64,000 nucleotides of DNA, taken from the NCBI GenBank assembly GCA_029593915.1, contig CP046147.1, positions 1,488,001 to 1,552,000 of the forward strand. The letters run 5' to 3'. The notes under the pieces are model-generated. The model worked only from the letters and a program-made list of their open reading frames with translations, was not told the origin of the DNA and made no database searches. Shown here piece by piece: positions 25,857 to 35,316 of the stretch (positions within the stretch are counted from its first letter, which is position 1; each line of letters starts with the position of its first letter). This DNA comes from Candidatus Lucifugimonas marina. Its GTDB lineage: Bacteria; Chloroflexota; Dehalococcoidia; Lucifugimonadales; Lucifugimonadaceae. Both the position numbers and the translations under genes were made by a program.

Positions 25857-27410
25857 ATGGCTCATGCGAGCGGTGATAAATCTCAAACCGACAAAGGCTC
25901 GGCACCAATGTTTGGTGACATCGCGCGGCAATTTGAAGATTCCCGCAAATTGATTATTGCTGCCAACCGCGGTCCCCTATCGTTCACTGAGGCTCACGCT
26001 GGAGAACTCATTCCACGACCGGACTGGACTCGTGGATATGAGCAATTTGAACCTCTATCGAATATCGATATTTCTTGGGTGACAGGAGCGATTAGCGCCG
26101 CAGATCGTGCAGCGGCAGATTCGCTCTCCGATTCCGATGGTCTGGTGCAAAACGATGTTCTCCCTGATGCATGGACGACGCGATTTGTATCGATGCCTCG
26201 TAGAGTTCATCACAGGTTCTACAACGTAATCTGCAATCCCTTGTTGTGGTTCATGCTGCACCGATCATGGAGCCCGACGTTCACTCCAAACATCGCAAAA
26301 GACGAACACGACGCCTGGGAGCGGGGATACAAAACAGTTAACGAATCGTTTGCGATGGCGGTGGTAGACCTTGCCGGTGACGATGAAATCACGCTTCTCT
26401 GCCGGGATTACCAACTGATGCTCGTTCCGGGAATAGTTCGGAGTAAGCGCCCGTCGGCTGCTATCCACCAATCGTTCGAAACACCCTGGCCATGGCCATC
26501 AGATTTCGAAGTTCTCCCAACTGGGTGGCGGCAAGAGTTGCTAATGAGCCTGCTCGCCTCGGATGTCATTTCCTTCCCTTCTAGCCGCGATATAGACGCA
26601 TTTGTAGCGTGTGCTGTATCGGCTTTAGGTGACCGGGTTCATGTAGATGTTGAGGTCCCAAATCTATTGTCGTTTGGCAACCATCCGGTGCAACTGGCTG
26701 TTTCAGCACCTGCGGTGAGATCGTCAAAATTCAAGAAGATCACCAATTTGGAAACAACCCAGCGAGCGATTAGCAGGTTGGACGAATGGGACGGCAAGCA
26801 CACCTTCATTACAGTCGACCGGGCTGAACCCCACAAAAACATCGTTCGGTCGATCAACGCTTTCGGCGAATTATTGAGACGGAACTCGGAACTGAACGAA
26901 CAAGTACGTTTCTTGTTGTTTATCACTCCTGGACCTTCCCACATATCGGCTTACAAACGACTAATGGATGAAATCAGACGATCAATCCGTAGGATCAACG
27001 ACAAATCGAATGGGACCAATCCCGTACAAATCCGGGAAGACGGTAATTTCTCGCGTGCGGTAGCAGCGCTCGCAACATACGACACACTGGTCTCGGTCCC
27101 ACTTGTCGATGGAATCGGTCGCTCAGTCCTCGACGGGGCTTTGATCAACTCCAAACAAGGAAACATGATTCTCAGCGAATCTAGCGCTGTCGCTGATTTC
27201 TTGGCCAACAATGCTTCGCTGGTCGGTTTCTCCGATACGGAAGCGATGACCGTCGCCATGTCGGATGCTGTTTCGGAGACTTCCGCAATCCGTTCTGCGA
27301 AATCGAGCAGCATCCGAGACGCAGTCGAAAAGGCTCTGACCGCGTCCGATAACGGACTGCCTGTGTTGGAAATTCTCGAACGATTGGCGACAATCGCCAG
27401 TAATCGTTAG
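25857..27410 (+). CDS. GT20-family glycosyltransferase (OtsA-like, divergent)
   Basis: A 517-residue protein recognisable as a trehalose-6-phosphate synthase relative. Aligned by eye with OtsA, most catalytic positions are kept: Arg38 (ANRGP), Trp74, Tyr122 and Trp131 (FYNVICNPLLW), Asp184 (LCRDYQL), His204 (AIHQSFETPWPWP), Arg322 and Lys327 (VDRAEPHKN), Asp418 (PLVDGIG). The IHDYHL His is lost, and the RDGMNLVAKE loop that holds the donor phosphate reads VDGIGRSVLDG. It may make an osmolyte other than trehalose. No phosphatase partner is adjacent. A start at Met18 is also possible. Confidence 0.8.
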   Translation: MAHASGDKSQTDKGSAPMFGDIARQFEDSRKLIIAANRGPLSFTEAHAGELIPRPDWTRGYEQFEPLSNIDISWVTGAISAADRAAADSLSDSDGLVQNDVLPDAWTTRFVSMPRRVHHRFYNVICNPLLWFMLHRSWSPTFTPNIAKDEHDAWERGYKTVNESFAMAVVDLAGDDEITLLCRDYQLMLVPGIVRSKRPSAAIHQSFETPWPWPSDFEVLPTGWRQELLMSLLASDVISFPSSRDIDAFVACAVSALGDRVHVDVEVPNLLSFGNHPVQLAVSAPAVRSSKFKKITNLETTQRAISRLDEWDGKHTFITVDRAEPHKNIVRSINAFGELLRRNSELNEQVRFLLFITPGPSHISAYKRLMDEIRRSIRRINDKSNGTNPVQIREDGNFSRAVAALATYDTLVSVPLVDGIGRSVLDGALINSKQGNMILSESSAVADFLANNASLVGFSDTEAMTVAMSDAVSETSAIRSAKSSSIRDAVEKALTASDNGLPVLEILERLATIASNR

Positions 27411-27415
27411 CGAAC

Positions 27416-28873
27416 CTATTCGCTGTCCGCGGTATCGACGAGCAACGTGCGAGCCTGAATATCCATGCTAGTAGCGTCGGCAACTCTCGAAGCGGCCGCC
27501 ATAGCTATCGCAGCGAGCAACTCTTCCCGTCGTTCCGGCGTCATTTCCAGATCATCCTGACTACCAACGGTAGGCTTCACTTCGACCGGAGTTGGCTCTG
27601 CGGTCGGCGTAGTTTCAGGTTTGGCGGCTGGAGCCATTGTCGGCGGGACATGGGTGTCTCGTACCGCATCAGCAACAACCTCAGGTCGGAACGGTGGCTG
27701 TGCATCTCCCCAGTAAACAGTCTGGTGCGGGAACGGAATCTCGATTCCTTCGGCGTCCAATCGGGTCTTGATGCGTTTACGCATCTCGCCCATGATCTCC
27801 CACTGCTTCATCGGCTTACAGTCGCCCAACATCTTGAACGTGACCGCGGAATCATCAAGGGAATTCAGGCGTAAAACCTGGGGCGGAGTTATCAGCATCA
27901 GGCCGTAATAAGGATCGGCTGCAATCTCTTCACCGATTTCGTTCAGCACCTCGATCACTCGATCGACGTCCTCTTTGTAGGCTACGCCTATGTCGAGATT
28001 CACTCTCGACCAGTACTTAGTTTTATTCGAAGCAACAGTAATTTCGCCGTTTGGAATTACGTGAACTTGACCGTCGAGATCGCGTAGAACCGTTCGCCTC
28101 AGGTTGATCGACTCGACAAGCCCTGAGATTCCGGCAATCGTAACGACGTCGCCTGTGCGGTACTGGTTTTCAGCGAGGATGAATATTCCCGCGATCAAGT
28201 CGCGAACCAGATACTGAGCGCCAAAACCGACGGCGATTCCCGCAATTCCAAATCCACCAAGCACCGGACCAATCGGCACTGAAAGTTCGGTGAGCACCAT
28301 GAACAGAGCTGAAACGTAGATTAGAGCGACAGCTGCTCCGACAAATACGCTGGATAGCGTCTCTGATCGCTTGAGCACCTCGTCGTGATCAGCCGTCGAA
28401 GCCTGACCCAGCATAATCGACGACATAACCCTCGGAATCACCCTGCGAGCTACCCGAGTCACAACCCAGCTCATGAACAGAATGAGGACGATCCGTAGCC
28501 CGTCGGTGGCCAGCCAGTTTCCGGTGGCTGAACCTGCGTCTTTCAAATAGTCGATGGCAGGATCAATGTTGTTCCCGAGAACGTGAAGAATCCCGAGTAC
28601 CGCCGCGATCCCGAACACAGCGGCGACTAAAAAGTTTGATATCCACGAATCAGCAGCTTGAACTGCCATCCCGACGTCGGCTGTTGCTTCGTGCTGGTCG
28701 AGCCCCTGAACGGCCTGACGTAATCCTCTACGAAGAATTATTCGAACTACCCACCAGCCGACAACGGCAGCAACAGCGATCAGCGCCGCCCAAAGCCCGC
28801 CGTCAGCAAGCCATGCCATGAAAGTGCCGTCAGCGGGGTGTCCGAGGAATGTATCGAGGAAAGAATCGCCCAT
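27416..28873 (-). CDS. MscS-family mechanosensitive ion channel
   Basis: An integral membrane channel releasing solutes on hypo-osmotic shock; 485 residues. Several N-terminal membrane helices (about 15-185) lead to the pore helix and the MscS core: VGPVLGGFGIAGIAVGFGAQYLVRDLIAGIFILAE, in short fragments, then GDVVTIAGISGLVESINLR (beta domain) and the C-terminal cage. A long Pro/Thr/Glu-rich tail (about 400-485: TMAPAAKPETTPTAEPTPVE) is not part of the classic family. It ends convergently six bases from the GT20 gene; an osmotic link between the two is tempting but they are on opposite strands. Confidence 0.93.
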   Translation of the reverse strand: MGDSFLDTFLGHPADGTFMAWLADGGLWAALIAVAAVVGWWVVRIILRRGLRQAVQGLDQHEATADVGMAVQAADSWISNFLVAAVFGIAAVLGILHVLGNNIDPAIDYLKDAGSATGNWLATDGLRIVLILFMSWVVTRVARRVIPRVMSSIMLGQASTADHDEVLKRSETLSSVFVGAAVALIYVSALFMVLTELSVPIGPVLGGFGIAGIAVGFGAQYLVRDLIAGIFILAENQYRTGDVVTIAGISGLVESINLRRTVLRDLDGQVHVIPNGEITVASNKTKYWSRVNLDIGVAYKEDVDRVIEVLNEIGEEIAADPYYGLMLITPPQVLRLNSLDDSAVTFKMLGDCKPMKQWEIMGEMRKRIKTRLDAEGIEIPFPHQTVYWGDAQPPFRPEVVADAVRDTHVPPTMAPAAKPETTPTAEPTPVEVKPTVGSQDDLEMTPERREELLAAIAMAAASRVADATSMDIQARTLLVDTADSE

Positions 28874-28985
28874 AAGGGGTTTATCGGATCAGATTCTGCG
28901 GCAAGTTGAATATCAAGCCGCTGTTAGTGGTCAGTCGGTGACCACAGACGATACAGGTTGAGACTGATCCTAAACTGAGCGAGGG

Positions 28986-29558
28986 TTACTTCCCGCTACT
29001 TTCCCAGAGTGTGACGTACGGACCGCTCTTGCCTGAAATCAAGCCTGCAAGATCCTGTTTCGTAGTTTCCTGGATTGATTCGCGTTCTTTAGTCATCAGA
29101 TCGAATAGCTGGTCGTTGAGCTGTTCAATCGATTGCGGAGGAAGTTTGTTTCCGAACAGTTCACGCGTCGCTTCTTGGAGTTGAGGCTTCTCGAAATTTA
29201 GCAATGTGCCGGTAAAGAATAGAACTCCAACCGATCCACCCGGTTCATTCGTGCCTTCGGGAACATTGATTCCCAATTCAGCGATGATGCGTTTCAGCGA
29301 ATTGGCTCGCACCACAGCTTCAACTTGTTGAGGTATTCCCATTAACTCCATGAAACCAATGTCGTGTCTACGAAGAAGCTTTGAGAAATCTTTCTCGACA
29401 TTCGAATAAAACTCTTCGCCTAAAACGTTGGCTATCGAGAGACTGAGAACAGCAGGTCCGCCGGCTCTATCTTTTCGAGCGTCGATAGCTAGGAACTCAC
29501 GAAGGTGAGGAAAAATGCACAGAGTTATGTCGGCGTTTCCGCGATCAGAATCAAACAT
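28986..29558 (-). CDS. Hypothetical protein, not recognised
   Basis: A 190-residue protein with no family I can name. It is acidic and mostly soluble, with an N-terminal part (DITLCIFPHLREFLAIDARK), a mid segment with a short hydrophobic patch (GGSVGVLFFTGTLLNFEK) and a helical, charged C-terminus (QSIEQLNDQLFDLMTKERES). There is no signal peptide, zinc motif or repeat. It lies 15 bases downstream of the zinc-ribbon gene in the same direction and is likely co-transcribed with it. Conserved hydrophobic spacing and normal codon use make it a probable real gene. Confidence 0.65.
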   Translation of the reverse strand: MFDSDRGNADITLCIFPHLREFLAIDARKDRAGGPAVLSLSIANVLGEEFYSNVEKDFSKLLRRHDIGFMELMGIPQQVEAVVRANSLKRIIAELGINVPEGTNEPGGSVGVLFFTGTLLNFEKPQLQEATRELFGNKLPPQSIEQLNDQLFDLMTKERESIQETTKQDLAGLISGKSGPYVTLWESSGK

Positions 29559-29573
29559 CTATCGATTCTAGCC

Positions 29574-30020
29574 TTAGTTAATTCCGAAAATCTGCTTCAC
29601 ACGCTGGAAAATACCGACCTTCTCGCCGCGGCGAGCCTGGTGCCAGCTTTTCTCAGCTGATGCAGACCTACCAAGATTCGACCCGCGCTTTTTCATCACG
29701 TCTCGAATCTCTCGATCTTCACTCTTGTCTAGCCAGAATCCAGCGTCTTGCGGGCATGCTTCGATTTCAAGGTTGTAGCCGCGGTAGCGGAATCGCACCA
29801 GTTGCTCTCCGCAGTGGGGGCAAAGATGGTCTACCTCGTGCTTGCCGTACTGCCGCTGCCCTTTGACCATGTCATCACTGGCGGCGTTGTCTTCAAGCGA
29901 TTCAAGTGCTTCTGTCGTAAGCCACACGCCATCGCACTGTTCGCACTTAGACGACTCTTCACCCGATGTTTTTGAATCGACTAACTGAGTTTGATCTACC
30001 GGACATGTTAGTTGTGGCAA
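29574..30020 (-). CDS. Zinc-ribbon (zf-TFIIB type) protein
   Basis: A 148-residue protein with two Cys pairs forming ribbons: CPVDQTQL ... CEQCDGVWL near the N-terminus and CPHCGEQLVRF with a later Cys (EIEACPQDAGFWLDKSE) in the middle. The second copies the first in layout, the pattern of COG3809-like zf-TFIIB proteins of unknown role. A basic C-terminal tail (KKRGSNLGRSASAEKSWHQA) may contact nucleic acid. The downstream hypothetical gene is adjacent. The likely start is the ATG at 30020. Confidence 0.8.
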   Translation of the reverse strand: MPQLTCPVDQTQLVDSKTSGEESSKCEQCDGVWLTTEALESLEDNAASDDMVKGQRQYGKHEVDHLCPHCGEQLVRFRYRGYNLEIEACPQDAGFWLDKSEDREIRDVMKKRGSNLGRSASAEKSWHQARRGEKVGIFQRVKQIFGIN

Positions 30021-30114
30021 GTTGGACGACCCTTCACTATTTGAATCAATAATTAACTGTACGAACTACCACAGTGATTCGTTTCGTGCGTGGTTAGATC
30101 GCACACTCAGCTTT

Positions 30115-30606
30115 TTACTCGGTCGTTGAAACTTCTTCGTCGAGCGTGTATCTGAAATCGCAGTGGGACGCACCTTGCATTATCGTTTGGGGCCGTACGA
30201 GTTTCACCTCTTTGTTGAACCCTGAACAGAACTCAAAGTCCAGAGTGCAGGAAAAAATATCTCCGAGATCACCGAACCCTAGTTCGTTGTACATTTCTGC
30301 GTATTTACAGCGAGTGACATCGAACGAATATCGATTTGGTGTGCTTTCGATAATTTCGAATTCCAGCGCTCCGTTCCTACGCCACGCATCTTTGTTAGAC
30401 GCATAGTCTTCGAGTCCACTTGACCCAATTCCATCGGCAAACTGCGCACCTTGCTCACGGGCCAGTTTGGTGATTGCCGCACGAGCGATCCTGTTCGTTT
30501 GCTCAACACCAATTTCCTCTTGAAATTCACGAAGCATCGGCCCAAGAATCATCGCCTCAACACGCCGCCGGTCAATCACGTCCATTTGAGCTGGATCAAA
30601 TGCCAT
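30115..30606 (-). CDS. L-2-amino-thiazoline-4-carboxylic acid hydrolase family protein
   Basis: A 163-residue protein of the ATC-hydrolase family (PF14196), named for conversion of L-2-aminothiazoline-4-carboxylate to S-carbamoyl-cysteine in cysteine formation; most members are untested. Marks are the C-terminal block MYNELGFGDLGDIFSCTLDF and TIMQGASHCDFRYTLDEE, with conserved Cys and His residues. It lies 33 bases downstream of a thiolase, in the same direction, so a role in catabolism of a larger molecule is as likely as cysteine synthesis. Confidence 0.82.
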   Translation of the reverse strand: MAFDPAQMDVIDRRRVEAMILGPMLREFQEEIGVEQTNRIARAAITKLAREQGAQFADGIGSSGLEDYASNKDAWRRNGALEFEIIESTPNRYSFDVTRCKYAEMYNELGFGDLGDIFSCTLDFEFCSGFNKEVKLVRPQTIMQGASHCDFRYTLDEEVSTTE

Positions 30607-30639
30607 TTCGATTTCCTAATCTTGAAACTAGTTCACGGT

Positions 30640-31836
30640 TTACTGAAGAGACAGGCTCATTGCCACTGCGCCACCACCCGCATGGCATATGACAGCCAGC
30701 CCTTCTTTGCGTTTGTTCGCCTGTAATCCGTACATCAAAGTCACGAGAATCCGTGATCCGCTGGCACCAATAGGATGTCCGAGTGCGATCGCTCCGCCAC
30801 GCAGATTCACGCGATCCCAATCCCAATTCAAAGCTTGCCCGTTCGCTAATACCTGTGCTGCGAAGGCTTCGTTGACCTCGATTTGGTCGAAGTCGTTGAT
30901 TGTCTGCCCTGTTTTAGCGAGCAGTTTGGTAACAGCGATGCGAGGCGCATCGAACAACATTCCAGGTTCGTTTGCCGCGTGTGCATAACCGGTAATTCGA
31001 GCTACTGGACCGGTCGATGAATTACTAGCAGTCCGCTCGTTAGTTACAACTACAGCCGCAGCACCATCACTGATCGACGATGCATTGCCGGGGGTGACCG
31101 TAGTGCCGGGAGGAAATACCGTCGGCAATGCCGCCAAACCGTCCAGCGTGGTGTCAGATCGAGGCCCTTCATCGGTATCAAATATAGTCACACTACCTCG
31201 ACGACCTTTTACTTCCACAGGTGCAATTTCTTCTACAAATGCACCTTCGTTTGAAGCGGCAGCGGCGAAACGGTGACTACGTTCAGAAAATTCATCTTGC
31301 TGTTCACGAGTTACGCCATATTTCTCGCTGATAGCCTCGGCCGACCCACCCATATGTCGATTTTCAAAAGGACACCAAAGACCATCGTGAATCATCGAAT
31401 CGACAAGATTGGTGTCGCCCAACCGCTGGCCAGTTCTGCTGTTGATCAACAGGTGAGGTGCAGCGCTCATGTTCTCCATACCGCCGGCCACGACTGCAGA
31501 AGCCTCGCCGAGTTGAATCGACTGCGAAGCCAAAATAACCGCCTGCATTCCCGACGCACACGCTTTGTTGATCGTCAGCGCTGAGGCTGAATTGGGAATT
31601 TCTGCGCCAATCGCTGCCTGTCTTGCGGGTGTTTGACCGAGTCCAGCCGAGAGCATGTTGCCCATAACTGTGTACTCGACATCTTCGGAAGCCAGCCCCG
31701 CGCGATCAACAGCAGCTTTGATCGCCGTGGAGCCTAGTTCTGTTGCCGGTGTTTTAGAAATCCCTCCCTGAAATTTCCCAAGAGGAGTTCGAGCGGCACC
31801 AGTTATGAACACATCGCTTCTTAGAGCGTTGACCAT
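30640..31836 (-). CDS. Acetyl-CoA C-acyltransferase (thiolase)
   Basis: A 398-residue thiolase: condensation of two acyl-CoA or cleavage of 3-ketoacyl-CoA. The nucleophilic Cys is in NKACASGMQAV. The other active-site residues are in NEAFAAQ, GGAIALGHPIGASGSR and VICHAGGGAVA, where the last Cys is the proton-transfer cysteine. The length is standard. A biosynthetic (AtoB/PhaA) or degradative role cannot be separated by sequence alone. It is followed by the ATC-hydrolase-family gene and preceded by RNase D in the same orientation. Confidence 0.93.
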   Translation of the reverse strand: MVNALRSDVFITGAARTPLGKFQGGISKTPATELGSTAIKAAVDRAGLASEDVEYTVMGNMLSAGLGQTPARQAAIGAEIPNSASALTINKACASGMQAVILASQSIQLGEASAVVAGGMENMSAAPHLLINSRTGQRLGDTNLVDSMIHDGLWCPFENRHMGGSAEAISEKYGVTREQQDEFSERSHRFAAAASNEGAFVEEIAPVEVKGRRGSVTIFDTDEGPRSDTTLDGLAALPTVFPPGTTVTPGNASSISDGAAAVVVTNERTASNSSTGPVARITGYAHAANEPGMLFDAPRIAVTKLLAKTGQTINDFDQIEVNEAFAAQVLANGQALNWDWDRVNLRGGAIALGHPIGASGSRILVTLMYGLQANKRKEGLAVICHAGGGAVAMSLSLQ

Positions 31837-31908
31837 AGAGAAACTTTCTGACGACTAGCCTGTGAAATGATGAGCCGAGTATAAATCGACTTTCGGCATC
31901 ATGCTTCG

Positions 31909-33069
31909 CTAGGCGGTTACTACTCGAACGCTCAAACCATCGGCGGTCAGAGCGATCTCGCCTCGCTTGAGAGCGATCGCGTCATTGCCGTAAATTTCAC
32001 GGCGCCATCCGGATAGCGTGCGCACGTCTGGTTCTTCTTCAGTGGCGATCCGATCAAGCTCTTTTCGATTCGCAATCAGCTGAGCTGCAACGCCATTCTC
32101 GTCACTTCGCAGTTTGAGTAATGCCTGCAATAGTGCAACAAGTGTTTCGTGTCCCCTGAGAGGCGGTCGCCCCTTCTCTGGATCAGGGCACTCGTCGTCG
32201 GGCACATCCAAGCCAACTTGGACGGCTTCGAGAAGTGCCTTACCATCGCGTCCATGGGCGAATCGCTCGTTTACGCCCCGCACGCGCTCTAGAGCCGCTG
32301 GTGTCTCTGGCGTGTTGAGGGCGATCTCAGCAAGTGCTTCATCCCGACATACCCAGCCTTTGGGAATATTTCGCCGCTGTGCGCTTAGTTCACGCCATGC
32401 GGTAATTTCTCGAAGAACAGCGAGAGCTCGGCGAGTCGGTCGGCGAAGACGTACTTTTCGCCACAATTCACGTGGGTTAGATTCGTAAAGTCCTTGATCA
32501 CGAAGGTGTCGCATCTCTTCATGCGCCCAACTCTCCCGATCAGCTTCCTCGAGCTCTTCACTCAGCTTGTCATAAACGTCGATCAGGTAAGTAACGTCAC
32601 CAATTGCGTAATCGACTTGTCGATCAGTAAGAGGGCGACGTGACCAATCGGTCATCTGAGACCGTTTGTCTATTGTTTCGCCGACGATCCGTTGCACTAA
32701 TGTTGCGTACGCTGGCTGGTCGCCGTAGCCACTGACCATTGCAGCGATCTGGGTGTCGAATACCGGTTCGACCATCGCTCCGCTTGCCGTGAACATGATC
32801 TGCATGTCCTGACTCGCAGAGTGGAGCACCTTCAAAACATCGGTGTTCTTCATCAAGTCGTAAACGGGACCAAGATCAATTCCATCGGCCAGCGGGTCGA
32901 TAGCAACAGCTTCATCACGGGTGGCGATTTGGATCAGGCAGAGAATTGGCCAGTAGGTCTTTTCTCGAACGAATTCTGTATCGACAGTTACGAATTTTGA
33001 TTGGGCGGCACGTGCGCAGAAATCGGCGACATCGGCGGAGTTAGTTATAAGCACCCAAAGGGTATACAC
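31909..33069 (-). CDS. rnd: Ribonuclease D
   Basis: A 3'-5' exoribonuclease that trims tRNA and other stable RNAs. The 386-residue protein has the DEDD exonuclease core: VTVDTEFVREKTYWP (first Asp and Glu), KVLHSASQDMQIM (Asp) and DYAIGDVTYLIDVYDKL (Tyr and Asp). An HRDC-like helical region follows (about 200-290, including REITAWRELSAQRRNIPKGW). It begins at GTG 33069, or at a second in-frame GTG at 33054 giving the more typical MLITNSADV start. Confidence 0.92.
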   Translation of the reverse strand: MYTLWVLITNSADVADFCARAAQSKFVTVDTEFVREKTYWPILCLIQIATRDEAVAIDPLADGIDLGPVYDLMKNTDVLKVLHSASQDMQIMFTASGAMVEPVFDTQIAAMVSGYGDQPAYATLVQRIVGETIDKRSQMTDWSRRPLTDRQVDYAIGDVTYLIDVYDKLSEELEEADRESWAHEEMRHLRDQGLYESNPRELWRKVRLRRPTRRALAVLREITAWRELSAQRRNIPKGWVCRDEALAEIALNTPETPAALERVRGVNERFAHGRDGKALLEAVQVGLDVPDDECPDPEKGRPPLRGHETLVALLQALLKLRSDENGVAAQLIANRKELDRIATEEEPDVRTLSGWRREIYGNDAIALKRGEIALTADGLSVRVVTA

Positions 33070-33103
33070 CAGCCAGCGTTATCCCGCCATTGAAAACGAC
33101 GAC

Positions 33104-34627
33104 TCAAGCCGTCAGTCTAGGTCTGTACTGAAGCGCTTCAGCGACGTGCGGAGTAAGAATGTCTGGTGAATCCGCAAGATCGGCAATAGTTCTCGCCACC
33201 TTCGATACTCGATGAAGTCCACGTGCCGAGAGACTCAACTGCTTCATAGCCATCTGCATCAACGAACGAGCAGAATCCTCGATCTTGCAGTGGTCCCAAA
33301 CTTCGACCGGCCCCATATCGGAATTCGACGCAAGACCAGATTCACCGAATCGACGACGCTGAATGGCAATCGCTCTCGAAATCCTCTCTTTTACCACGTC
33401 GGAATTCTCAGACGATGGTGGAGTGATCAGTTTCTCGTATTCGACACGAGGGACATCGACAAAAATATCGAATCGATCGAGTAGGGGACCCGATATTCGC
33501 CGTTGGTAACGACCAACTGAACTTGGCGAACATGTGCACTGCTGCTCAGTGTCACCGCTGTAACCACAAGGTCATGGGTTCATCGCACCGACCAACATGA
33601 AATTTGCTGGATATGTGGTTGTCCCCTGCGCCCTACTAATCGTTACGACCTTGTCTTCGATTGGCTGCCGGAGAACTTCGAGGGATGCATGTCCGAATTC
33701 AGGGAGTTCATCGAGGAACAACACTCCTCGGTGACCCAGAGTTATTTCGCCCGGTCGTGGGTTAGCCCCACCGCCAACCAATCCTGCGCTAGAAATTGTG
33801 TAGTGCGGCGCCCTGAACGGACGTTCGCTAATCATTGGCTTATCTGAAGGCAGAAGACCTGCGACAGAATAAATAGTCGTAACGTCCAAAGCTTCGTCAG
33901 AAGTCATCGATGGCAGGATCAAAGGCAGACTGCGTGCCAACAGCGTTTTTCCTGATCCTGGAGGTCCTGCCATCAACAGATTGTGTCCGCCAGCAGCAGC
34001 TACTTCGACGGCGCGCTTGGCGTGTTCCTGCCCACGCACGTCAGATATGTCGGGCCCTTCTCTGCAAGTCATTCTGTACTCGTTCAGATCAACAGGTTCG
34101 GCAACGGGTGAGATCTTTTTCTCCGACCGCAAGAACGCAATCATTTCTGCAAGGTTTTCAACCGGTATAACTTCTATGCCATGAACCAATGCAGCCTCAG
34201 CGGCGTTGATCGTCGGAACGAAAGCTCGAGTGAATCCCTGTTGCATTCCCACCGCGACCATCGGAAGAATTCCCTGCGTAGTACGAAGGGAGCCGTCGAG
34301 CGCAAGTTCGCCAAGTAACAGGGATTTTGTATCTATTTCTGGAACTTGTCCGGTGCTGGTTAAGATTCCAATTGCAATCGGCAGATCATAGGCAGGTCCT
34401 GATTTACGGACATCTGCCGGCGCCAAACTCACAGCGATTCGGCGCATCGGGAATTCAACCCCAGAATTTCGAATTGCCGCCCTAACGCGTTCTTTTGATT
34501 CTTGAACGGCAGTATCGGCAAGCCCCACGATGTGAAACGCCGGCAAGCCAGGAGCTATATCTACTTCTGTTTCGACTACAACACCATCGAGCCCAACCAA
34601 TGCGCAAGTACGAGTTTTCGCAAGCAT
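33104..34627 (-). pseudogene. comM: YifB/ComM Mg-chelatase-like ATPase interrupted by an in-frame TGA
   Basis: ComM is a AAA+ helicase aiding branch migration in natural transformation. The frame 34627-33104 would give 507 residues, the normal length: N-terminal Lon-like domain ([19 protein letters not shown]), Walker [15 protein letters not shown], the [17 protein letters not shown] motif, Walker [12 protein letters not shown], and a C-terminal domain (SARGLHRVSKVARTIADL). A single TGA at 33574-33572 replaces the first Cys of the conserved NPCPCG zinc motif (NP-stop-PCGY...CTC). No frame change occurs and everything downstream is conserved. It could be a nonsense mutation, a consensus error or, much less likely, selenocysteine. 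Translated as it stands, the product stops at residue 351. Confidence 0.85.
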
Positions 34628-34880
34628 CGTAAGAATTCCTCAAACACTCTCATGAACACGAGCAGGTTCTCATGTTCAACAGGCATGTTATGAGGCTTGA
34701 TCCTCACCACGAAATCGAAATGTCACCCGTATTGCGCAAACCCTATTCACACCAGGGCTAAACCGTATATCGCGCCTAACCCCGCCATATTGTCGGAGTA
34801 TTAGTTTGAAGATATGTCCGCTAGAGCGACCTTGTCCCGACCACAAGTTAGTTCGGACTACGAAAGTACAGGAATAAACC

Positions 34881-35294
34881 ATGCCGACAATTCTTGTCGT
34901 TGATGATCACGAAGAAATCCGAGAAGCGCTCGCAGAGATTCTCGAAGAAGAAGGACACAAAATCCTTCAGGCTGCTGATGGTTTACAAGCCCTCGAAGTA
35001 GTTGCTTCGTCTCGTCCTGATGTCATCCTGCTCGACATTGCCATGCCTGGAATGGATGGACTCGAGACATTGCGACGACTCAAGGATCAGCCTGAAAGTT
35101 CAAATCTTCCAGTGATCATGGTTACAGCTCAGGGCGACCGCCAGAACATGGTAAAAGCCGTTCAGCTCGGTGTTCGTGATTACGTCACTAAGCCGTGGGA
35201 ACCCGGTGAAGTCGAGATGTGTGTCAACTGGGCGTTAAAGGCAGCCAGTGTAGTTCCTAATCAGGATCCACCGCTCCTCGCTCAGTCAGCCTAG
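34881..35294 (+). CDS. Single-domain response regulator (CheY-like), copy 2
   Basis: A 137-residue receiver-only protein. Asp8-Asp9, phospho-Asp52 (LLDIAMPGMDG), Thr82 (MVTAQGD) and Lys104 (VTKPWEPGEVE) are all present. It is very similar to the regulator at 11498-11884, including the final WALKA-type helix. A short C-terminal tail (VPNQDPPLLAQSA) has no clear function. No kinase gene is adjacent. The ATG is preceded by AGGAATAAACC, a plausible ribosome site. It stands between the interrupted comM (divergent) and a region without clear genes. Confidence 0.93.
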   Translation: MPTILVVDDHEEIREALAEILEEEGHKILQAADGLQALEVVASSRPDVILLDIAMPGMDGLETLRRLKDQPESSNLPVIMVTAQGDRQNMVKAVQLGVRDYVTKPWEPGEVEMCVNWALKAASVVPNQDPPLLAQSA

Positions 35295-35316
35295 TCTCGT
35301 CAAGGCCGACAATTTC

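Noticed and set aside
33104-34627. TGA reassigned as a sense codon in this organism
   Set aside because: Many genes here end normally in TGA (for example the dehydratase ending at 38860 and the PF13769-like gene ending at 48072), so a general code change is excluded.
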